Source: Bubalus kerabau (lineage: Eukaryota; Chordata; Mammalia; Artiodactyla; Bovidae). From it: 64,000 nucleotides of DNA. Under the pieces are notes generated by a model, which was not told the origin of the DNA, did not search any database, and worked only from the letters and a program-made list of their open reading frames with translations. The position numbers and the translations under genes are program-made. The stretch lies in NCBI RefSeq assembly GCF_029407905.1, contig NC_073635.1, forward strand, positions 41,841,501 through 41,905,500. The letters run 5' to 3'. Every line of letters begins with the position of its first letter. The stretch's first letter is position 1. Positions 56,385 through 64,000 of this stretch are shown here, one piece after another.

Positions 56385-58270
56385 TGCTTATCAGAAAGAG
56401 AAATTAAGGAAACAATCCTATTTACCACTGCAACAGGAAGAATAAAATACCTAAGAATAAAGCTACCTACAGTGGCAAAAGACCTGTACCCAGAAAACTG
56501 TACCTATACTCAGAAAACTGTAAGATGCTGATGAAAGAAATCAAAGATGACACAAACAGATAGAAAGATATACCATGTTCTTGGATTAGAAAAGTCAATG
56601 TTGTCAAAATGATTATACTAGCCAAGACAATCTATAGATTCAGAGTACTCCCTATTAAATTATCAGTGGCATTTTTGTAGACCTAGAGAAAAAAAAAAAG
56701 TTAAATCTTGTGTGGAAGCACAAAAGACCAAAATAGCCAAAGCAAACTTGAGAAAGAGAAGAATCAGAACAGGAAGGAAGAATCAAGCATCCTGATTTCA
56801 GACTATACTATAAAACTACAGTAATCAGAACAGTATGGTACTGGCATAAAAATAGAAATATAGATCAATGGAACAGTATAGAAAGCCCAGAAATAAACTC
56901 ACACACCTATGGTTAATTCATCTATGAAAGAGGAGGCAAGAACATACAATGGAAAAAAGACAGTCTCTTCACTAAGTGGTGCTGGACAAGTACTCAAAAG
57001 AATGATTCTAGAACATTCTTTAACACTATACATAAAATAAACTCAAAATGAAAATTAAAGACCTAGATGCAAGACCAGATACTATAAAACTCTTAGAAGA
57101 AAACATAGACAGAACACTGTTTCACATAAATTGCAGTGATATCTCCTAGAATAATGAAAATGAAAGCAAAAATAAACAAATGGGACCTAATTAAACTTAA
57201 AAGCTTTAGATAGCAAAGGAAACAATAAACAACATGAAAAGATTCCCCTCAGAAAGGGAGAAAATACTTGAAAATGAAACAGACAATGAATGAATCTCCA
57301 AAATATGCAAACTCCTGCAGCTCAATATAAAACAAAACAAAACAAAAATAGAATAAAATAAAAACTAATAAAAAAATGTGCAGAAGAACTGAATCCACAT
57401 TTCTCCAAAGAAGCACATGCAAAGATTCTCAACATCACTAATTATAAAATAAATGTAAATCAAAACTAAAAAGAAACATTTTCTCACAATGACCAGAATG
57501 GCCATCATAAAAAAGTCTGCAAACAACCATTGCTGGAGAGCATGTAGAGAAAAGTGGACCCTTCTGTAAATTGGTACAGCCGCTATGGAGAATAGTATGG
57601 AAGTTCCTTCAAAAACTAAAAATAGAACTGCCATGTGATCCAGCAATCCCTCTCCTGAGCAAGTTTCTGGGAAAAAAAAGAAAGAAACATAAGTTGAAAA
57701 GGTACATGCATCCCAATATTGACAGCAGCACTATTTATAACAACCAAGACATGAAAACAGCCTAAATATTCACTGACAGATGAATGGGTAAGGAAGATGT
57801 GGTAGAAGAGAATACACAATAGAATAAAAGAAAAGTAATATTGCCATTTGCAGCAACATGGATGTTCAGCATACTGAGTGAAGCAAGTCATACAGAGAAA
57901 GACAAATATATCACATGTGTGAAATCTAAAAAAATATTACACAAATGAACATAGTTACAAAATAGAAACATACTCACAGAAATAGAAAACAAACTATGGT
58001 TACCAGAGGGGAAATTTGGTAGGGGGAGAAATAAATCATGAGTATGGGATTGACACATACACACTGCTATATCTAAAAGAGATAATCAACAAGGAACTGC
58101 TGTATAGCACAGGGAACTATTCAATATTCTGTAACAATTTATATGTGAAAATAATTCTGGAAAAGAATAGATACATGTATACCTTTTACTTAATTGCTTT
58201 GCTGTGAACTAGAAACTAACACAACATTGTAAATTAACTATACTTCAACATAAAATAAAACTTTAAGAAA
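56385..58270 (+). pseudogene. Old L1 ORF2 C-terminal half and 3' UTR, decayed
   Basis: Sense-strand L1, 5'-truncated in the RT thumb ('SEREIKETILFTTATGRIKY', 56349-56531 frame). It keeps recognisable blocks of ORF2: 'cagtatggtactggcataaa' (56831), 'ccatgtgatccagcaatccc' (57631). The 3' UTR includes 'tgctgtatagcacagggaac' and ends 'actatacttcaacataaaat'. It has many frameshifts and stops and is clearly older than the L1s at 17-27 kb. Confidence 0.88.
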
Positions 58271-59056
58271 TCACCTAACTAAATTAATAATAATAGTAAT
58301 AAATTCTAAGATAAGTAAAAATAATAATATATTTGAAGACACAAAATTAAAATAAATCTGCTCATAACAACACTGTGAACAAAGTCAGCATTTAACTAGA
58401 AAAAATCATTGCTAAGTATGTGGCAATTAATTTATATACTTACTGTAAAGAGCTCTAATATATTGATAAGAAAATGAGAAATACTCTGATAGAAAATATT
58501 TGAAATATTGTATTGCCCAATCCATAAAAGATAAAATCAGGAAATGTACTATCAACAATAAAAAACACTAAACACCCTTGAGTACTTGCTGTGCTTCCTG
58601 AATATATGCTCCACAATTTATAATTCTCATTCTTCTTTTAATCTTTACCCAACCTGTCTGTGCAGTTATACCAGTTTTTCATATGAGAAAACTGAAGGAG
58701 AGGAAGGTCAAATAAACTGACAATATTATACATGTTAAAGATTTTACTTTGTCAGAATAAAATAAGAAAAACATGTCTGATTTTTGAACTGGCAAATCAA
58801 ACTACTGTACTTCATGGAGAGTGAAGTGAGGTCTGTATTTTTCAAATACCCTTACTAGAAGGGTAAATTACAAGACCATTCTCATGGGTGATAGAGGATG
58901 ACACGTTCAGACTCTAGCAATATTTACATTTTTGATCCAATAATATAATTTCTATGATATAATTTTGAAAAAAAAAACTACAATATATCTATGTATTAGA
59001 AAGTATAACATAGCTTCAATATATGATCCCCAAAATAAACATTTTAATAAATATGC
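58271..59056. other. Unassigned sequence with a probable MIR
   Basis: 58615-58745 ('ttctcattcttcttttaatc', 'atatgagaaaactgaaggag') looks like a diverged sense MIR core. Otherwise nothing recognised. Confidence 0.45.
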
Positions 59057-59135
59057 ATGTTGATGTATGGCAAAACCAATACAATATTGTAAATTAAAAA
59101 AAATAATTAAAAAAAAACAAAAAAAATAAATAAAT
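59057..59135 (+). mobile_element. L1 3' terminus, very short
   Basis: 'tgatgtatggcaaaaccaat' followed by 'acaatattgtaaatt' and an A-rich tail matches the terminal bases of the L1 at 19080-19143. It is severely 5'-truncated, about 70 bp. Confidence 0.8.
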
Positions 59136-59424
59136 ATGGTGTTGAATTCAAGAGCTTCAATAACTTTTATGTGGATAAATGTTTATGATAAGAAGGATTT
59201 AAATATATACATATAAGGCAGATGATTCAGTAAAAGGTATTTACTGAAAAGCAATTCAGTAAAGGTATAAATATATTTATATATAAGTCTGGGTGTATGT
59301 GCATGTGTACATGTGGTTTCACATATATGTTTATATGATATATGACATTGTGAATGTATGCATAAATAATAAACACATTACATGCAAACAGTATAAACAT
59401 AATATATATACAGTATATTCTTTT
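59136..59424. repeat. AT-rich low-complexity sequence
   Basis: TATATA/ATGTGT-rich between two short L1 ends of opposite orientation. No gene. Confidence 0.6.
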
Positions 59425-59493
59425 TTAATATAAATTTATTTATTTTAATTGGAGGCTAATTACTTTACAATATTGTATTGGTTTTGCCATAAT
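59425..59493 (-). mobile_element. L1 3' terminus, very short (antisense)
   Basis: 'ttttaattggaggctaatta' followed by 'ctttacaatattgtattggt' is the complement of a bovine L1 end. With the sense stub at 59057 it forms a short inverted pair. Confidence 0.8.
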
Positions 59494-59945
59494 TTTGTTT
59501 TTAATATGTAATCACATATGTAGAGTTAAAGAAAAATTATTAAAATATTGAAGATTTTTAACATAATTGCTGATTTATCAATTTTAATTTTTTAAATTAA
59601 TACTTTTATAATCAGAACATAGAAAATGACTGTAAGTACCATTCATCTATTTGCATTGATTAAGGGCTTTAGTAACTGAGTATCCTGAAAACAGGTATCT
59701 CTGAAAATTTATATGATTCACTGTACCCTTCAGGATTTTTATACTGCGTGGCATTAGTTGTGGAAATTAAAAGTCTACCTGTACCTTGTATCTTAATACT
59801 GTAAATTTCAGTGCCCTCCTGCTTTAATTCCAGCCTCAACATGTGACTTTCTTCGTCCAGCTGGTTATCACTGGGCAAGCAGAGGCTTGAGAAGTACGTG
59901 CATATGACTTCTTGCTTCCTGTTTGGTGACTGAGCTTCCTTTCTC
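59494..59945. other. Unassigned sequence
   Basis: No gene recognised. The antisense frame 59669-60007 shows no known domain and runs into the LTR-like sequence to the right. Confidence 0.4.
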
Positions 59946-60245
59946 TTGAATGCTTGCTTCACCCATAAGAATATGGCTAGAATACTGTAGGAAAGTGAAG
60001 GCTGCATGGAAAAGAGCCCAGTGTCCCCGCTGAGGCAATTTTAGCAGCCAGCCATAATCCACTGCCAACCTATCTCAAATAAATGAATGAGCACAGATGA
60101 GTTCTACCCAAAAATGACCCAAATCATCAAAACTACTCTTCTCATCCACAGACACAAAAAATATAATAAAAGACTTTTGCTTTAAGCCACTCTGTTTGGG
60201 TGGTATGCTATGCAGTATTAATTTAGCAATGGATAATTGCTCTTC
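59946..60245 (+). mobile_element. MaLR/MLT1-type LTR 3' half
   Basis: 'ctgaggcaattttagcagcc', 'ctcaaataaatgaatgagca' and 'ctttaagccactctgtttgg' followed by 'gtggtatgctatgcag' match the sense 3' half of an old MLT1-type LTR as remembered. It is solo and non-coding. Confidence 0.55.
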
Positions 60246-61554
60246 CTTATATGATAAGTTTATATAAGCCAAGCAGTAGAGACAGTCAATACTTTCAATT
60301 ATTTTGTTTATATAAAACAGATGAAATGAAGATCTAGGATATTGGAATTAAATAAATGGAAATAGTCTTATTTAGAACATATGTAGATATATCAATATGC
60401 ATTCAAAGAACATCATATTCCTAAATGTGTAAATAGTTATGTGAAAGTTTTTAATTTTTAAAGTGGTTTTCTGTAGCTTATTATACATAGTATATGTATA
60501 TATACAATATTTGTACACACTTATGACTCTCTAGGAAGTAAATATTTTATTACTGGAGTCTTTCGTGTTTTGTAAGGAGTTGGTTGTTTTAGCCCTTTAT
60601 ATAATACCCAGTAGAAGCAAGTTCATTTGGCTCAAATAAAGTTACATCTATCTTGTGCAAATTTGTATCAAGACAAAATTGTTGGATAACTAATTCTTTA
60701 TAAGATAAAATCCTGTGAAATTGTTTTAAGTCATTACTATAACATAATAACTTGGTGAAAGATCAAGATAACATAAGATAAGAAGCTTTAAAAATAACGC
60801 ATGACTGGAAAGTAAAGTGTTTAAATTTACATGGGTACATTTTCAGTCTTACATTATTTGTCTCTAAAGTATGAAGATTTGGGTTAATAATTCACCTTGT
60901 GATTCTTAAAGCAGTGTTTTAAACTGTATTTCAAATCACTGGCCTATATCCATAGTAATAGGAATAGCATTTCTAATTCATCAAAAACATTAAATCGTAC
61001 AACACTGGGAGATATTTAATTCAACTTAGCTCTTTTACATTTGAAGTAATTTGCCTGAAGTTGCACTGCTGGTGCTGGTTTGGAGCTGGGATTAGTACTC
61101 TGGTCTCTTGGCTACTCATTTAGTTCTCCTTGCACTAATCTTTGTTTACTGATACATTACTTATGATACATTTAAGAGCTAAATTTAAGGCAATTAAATA
61201 AAATTATAAATGTATCATCAACAATGGGTTATGACTACCTCTAGATGTTAATGGGGCACAAATCCAACAAGATAATCAATTACATATATAGATAGATAAA
61301 ATTGATATGTATATTTATGACTATTTTACTATGAGTTGCTTAAAAACATTTCTTTTTCAAAATGACTTCTATGAGGGGCTGTCTTCACATTGTCTAACTG
61401 ATAAAAAGGGCAATCCTTCTTCAAAGACTACTTTCCTACTCCTCCCTTGTTTCATCTGTTTATAATGAATATTTGAATCTGTTTGCCAGTATCATCTCCT
61501 ATAAGAATAGCATGTGAATTCTATTTAAGTTTTTGGATTCTGGATGATGATTCA
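60246..61554. other. Unassigned AT-rich sequence
   Basis: A MIR-like core may lie at about 61040-61145 ('aatttgcctgaagttgcact', 'ggagctgggattagtactct'). No gene recognised. Confidence 0.45.
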
Positions 61555-61797
61555 TTGTTGTTGTTGTTGTTCTTCAGTCATTCAGTAATGTTCAACTCTT
61601 TGTGACTCCATGGACAGCAGCTCGAGAAGCTTCCCTGAGTTGGTGATGCCATCCAACCATCTCATCCTCTGTCATCTCCTTCTCCTCCTGCCTTCAATCT
61701 TCCCCAGCATCAGGGTCTTTTCCAATGAGTTGGCTTTTCACATCAGGTGGCCAAAGCACTGAAGCTTCAGCTTCAGCATGAGTCCTCCCAGTGAATA
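61555..61797 (-). mobile_element. BovB LINE 3' end (antisense), left arm of inverted pair
   Basis: Left edge (TTG)n then TTCTTCAGTCATTCAGTAATG, the complement of a BovB 3' end, through 'gatgccatccaaccatctca' to 'gcttcagcttcagcatgagt'. It is 5'-truncated at 61797, directly against a second BovB of opposite orientation. Confidence 0.9.
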
Positions 61798-62044
61798 AAA
61801 CTCCAGTACTTTGGCCACCTCATGCGAAGAGTTGACTCATTGGAAAACACTCTGATGCTGGGAGGGATTGGGGGCAGGAGGAGAAGGGGACGACAGAGGA
61901 TGAGATGGCTGGATGGCATCACTGACTCAATGGATGTGAGTGTGAGTGAACTCCGGGAGTTGGTGATGGACAGGGAGGCCTAGCGTGCTGCGATTCATGG
62001 GGTCGCAAAGAGTCGGACATGACTGAGCGACTGAACTGACCTGA
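61798..62044 (+). mobile_element. BovB LINE 3' end, right arm of inverted pair
   Basis: Sense BovB from 'ctccagtactttggccacct' to 'ctgagcgactgaactgacct'. It retains more CpG and fewer differences from the other BovB copies than the left arm, so it is probably the younger of the two insertions. Confidence 0.9.
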
Positions 62045-62479
62045 TATGTGTTTTTTAAGTGATATTTAAATGCATGGATGAATAAATGACTTAAACAATG
62101 AATGGCTCCTGGGTGCACCAGGCATACAGAATTGATCTAGAGGACCATGTACCATGATGATTCAAAGGCAGCTGCAGTAAAATATATAATTGTGACACTG
62201 AATATAATTTTAACAGAACTTGTAGAGTTAGCAAATTTCTAGTGTGTTTTTATTGGGAAGAAAGACCCTGCAATTTCACCTTTTATTATTATCTGAGAGA
62301 ACACTGAATTCTCTCTGCCTATTCCCCCATGATTTCTCTTCTACTTTTCCTCAAGGTTTAGAGAGTAACTTAATTACTCACAGCTGCTTGAGAGATTTTC
62401 TAAGATCACAAAGGATCTATGAAATTTTTCTATGGAAGTGTAGACTTGAAATGTTGCCATAGATTTTTAAAATAATTTT
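62045..62479. other. Unassigned sequence
   Basis: No gene or repeat recognised. The frame 62244-62462 has no known domain. Confidence 0.5.
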
Positions 62480-62602
62480 AATATAACAAATATACAGTTC
62501 TTACTATATGCTAAATCCTGTTCAAGTGCTTTAAAAGTATTAATTCATTTACTCCTTATAACAACTACATAAAACAGGTATGGAGCTTGTCCTAATTTTA
62601 CT
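62480..62602 (+). mobile_element. MIR SINE, left part
   Basis: 'ttcttactatatgctaaatc' and 'aattcatttactccttataa' follow the MIR order. It is broken at 62602 within the 'attttac|agatgaggaaac' region by a CHR-type SINE. Confidence 0.75.
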
Positions 62603-62873
62603 GGACTTCCCTGATGGCCCAGTGGCTTAAGAATCCACATTGCAATGCAGGGGACCTGGGTTCATTCTCTGCTCAGGGAACTAAGATTTCACATGCAGCA
62701 GAGAAACTATGCCCATGCCTCACAACTATTAAGCCCCCGCTCCATAACGAGGGATCCCACATTGAGCAACCAAGACCTGATGCAGCCAAATGGGAGACTC
62801 TTCCTGAAGGGGAGACTCCCTCTGTGAGTTTGCCTGTGTGCCTGTCTGCATGTACTTAAAAAAAAAAAAAAAA
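62603..62873 (+). mobile_element. CHR-type cetartiodactyl SINE
   Basis: The tRNA-derived head 'ggacttccctgatggcccag' is followed by 'aatgcaggggacctgggttc' and a body ('cagcagagaaactatgccca', 'gatgcagccaaatgggagac') and a poly-A tail at 62858-62873. It differs from the BOV-A families in body and tail, as the CHR families do. It is inserted into a MIR. Confidence 0.85.
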
Positions 62874-62990
62874 TGAGGAAACTGAGGCACAGAGTGATTA
62901 TCCAACTTGCCCAAGGTCATACAACTAAGAAATGAAGACAGTGGAGAAACCCAAACTGTCTCCAGTGCTAAGATCGTACCCTCTCTGTGA
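62874..62990 (+). mobile_element. MIR SINE, right part
   Basis: 'tgaggaaactgaggcacaga', 'caacttgcccaaggtcatac' and 'aactgtctccagtgctaaga' continue the MIR interrupted at 62602. Confidence 0.85.
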
Positions 62991-63148
62991 CCACTGAAAT
63001 CTTTCTAATTTTACTTATCTTTTGGCATGTTTATATTTCTGAAGTGTATCACTTTGCATTTTACTGTGAGGGCTTCAGAATTTAAGATTTTTTTCTCAGA
63101 ATTGTTAGGTCAAGTACATATATTCATTTGCCACCAAGTTTGCATTTG

Positions 63149-63263
63149 GGCTTCCCTAATAGCTCAGTTGGTAAAGAATCTGCCTGCAATTCAGGAGACC
63201 CTGGTTCAATTGCTGGGTCGGGAAGGTCTGCTGGAGAAGGAATAAGCTAACCCTCCAGTATTC
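63149..63263 (+). mobile_element. ART2A-type SINE, head only
   Basis: The tRNA-like head 'ggcttccctaatagctcagt' with A-box-like and B-box-like words ('ctggttcaattgctgggtcg') extends only to 'ctaaccctccagtattc'. A complete SINE of the same family then starts, so two heads share one tail. Confidence 0.85.
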
Positions 63264-63478
63264 CTGGGCTTCCCTTGTGGTTCAGCTGGTAAATAATCTG
63301 TCTGGCAATGCGGGAGACCTGGGTTCGATCCCTGGGTTCAAGCCCTGGGTTCGGTAGATCCTCTAAAGAAAGGAAAAGCTAACACTCCAGTATTCTGGCC
63401 TGGAGAATTCCATGGACTGTATAGACCATGGGGTAGCAGAATATCAGACACAACTGGGTGACTTTCACTTTCACTTGC
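63264..63478 (+). mobile_element. ART2A-type SINE with expanded B-box region
   Basis: Head 'gggcttcccttgtggttcag' and a well-preserved B box GGTTCGATCCC (about 63323). The B-box neighbourhood is locally repeated (CCCTGGGTTC occurs twice after the first GGGTTC). The BOV-A body and a CTTTCACTTTCACTT end follow. It is not a tRNA gene, since only the tRNA-derived 5' part is present. Confidence 0.88.
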
Positions 63479-63544
63479 AATGATAGGGCAATGCATATTC
63501 TTAATTTTCTGGTATTGCTGTATTTATTGATGTACTATTAATAA

Positions 63545-63769
63545 TCTGGGTTTCCCCAGTAACTTGGTGGTAAAGAATTTGCATGCTAAGGCAAGAGATG
63601 AGGGTTCAATTTTGGGGTCAGGAAGATCCCCTGGAGGAGCGCATGGCAACCCACTCTAGTATTCTTGCCAGGAAAATCACACTGACAGGGGAGCCTGGTG
63701 CCCTATGGTCCATAGTGTCTCAAAGAGTCTGACATGACTGAAGAGACTGAGTAGCAGCAGCAGCAGCAT
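63545..63769 (+). mobile_element. ART2A-type SINE
   Basis: Head 'gggtttccccagtaacttgg', B-box-like 'gggttcaattttggggtcag', BOV-A body and an (AGC)n tail at about 63753-63768. Third SINE of this family within 650 bp, all in the same orientation. Confidence 0.9.
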
Positions 63770-63952
63770 ATGGCAAATTATTAATTGGTTCTGCAAGGAC
63801 ATTTGTAGAAATTCAGAGGTTAAAAAAGATTAACAGGTCTTTAGAACATTCGAAACATATATCCATGCAGATTATTAGTTGCATTGGCTGCAACAGAACA
63901 TTCCCCACCCCACCCTCCCCACACACATACACAAAAAATTATTTCTAAAGCT
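63770..63952. other. Unassigned sequence
   Basis: Contains a C-rich patch (63901-63920) and a short CACACA. No gene recognised. Confidence 0.5.
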
Positions 63953-64000
63953 TCAAATTGCCAACATATGCTGGATCATAGAAAAAGCAAGAGAGTTCCA
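63953..64000 (+). mobile_element. BovB LINE RT region, cut by the window edge
   Basis: 'caaattgccaacatatgctg' followed by 'gatcatagaaaaagcaagag' is BovB ORF2 sequence ('QIANICWIIEKARE'), equivalent to 38148-38191 of the near full-length copy. The element continues beyond the window. Confidence 0.85.

Noticed and set aside
63264..63345. tRNA gene suggested by A-box-like and perfect B-box words
   Set aside because: Only the 5' tRNA-derived part is present. It runs into a BOV-A body with no acceptor-stem closure, so it is a SINE head.

Overview
The window is mammalian nuclear DNA from a ruminant, most likely a bovid such as cattle. It carries BovB (RTE-clade) LINEs, tRNA-Glu-derived Bov-tA / BOV-A2 / ART2A SINEs, a CHR-type cetartiodactyl SINE and a young L1 of the ~8.4 kb bovine type. 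It is AT-rich. I see no host protein-coding gene or convincing exon, and no structural RNA gene. It reads as an intergenic or intronic repeat landscape. Nothing prokaryotic (operon, CRISPR array, insertion sequence) is present.

Layout. 1-11 kb: AT-rich unassigned sequence with scattered SINEs, L1M remnants, a MaLR-type LTR split by later insertions, and a SINE/(TA)n/SINE inverted structure near 9.4 kb. 11.0-14.7 kb: one antisense L1 3' end broken by a BovB, a dimeric BOV-A2 and a second BovB, each with a recognisable target-site duplication. 16.85-27.84 kb: a three-layer stack. An ancient L1M ORF2 fragment is split by a 5'-inverted L1, and that element's poly-A tail is split by a full-length L1 (19150-27601). 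The full-length L1 has an intact ORF1, an ORF2 broken only by two opposite single-base frameshifts, and a 29-bp segment between two poly-A tracts that looks like a 3' transduction. 28.1-31.66 kb: an antisense BovB, then an L1 3' end interrupted by a class II-type ERV solo LTR insertion that also carries a 77-bp BovB fragment. 35.8-39.3 kb: a near full-length decayed BovB with its GC-rich 5' UTR. 39.8-49.3 kb: BovB fragments in both orientations, including a 5'-inverted BovB with an exact 11-bp target-site duplication. 49.3-64 kb: mostly unassigned sequence with L1 and BovB fragments, a MIR split by a CHR SINE, and an SINE cluster at the right edge, where another BovB runs off the window.

How the parts relate. 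L1 and BovB encode endonuclease/reverse transcriptase proteins that act by target-primed reverse transcription. The SINEs have no proteins and depend on LINE machinery (BovB for the Bov-A families). Almost every structure here is a product of those two systems, and the nested target-site duplications give a relative order of events. I found no previously undescribed system. The most informative structures are the composite LTR/BovB insertion, the L1 with a probable 3' transduction, and the 5'-inverted BovB.
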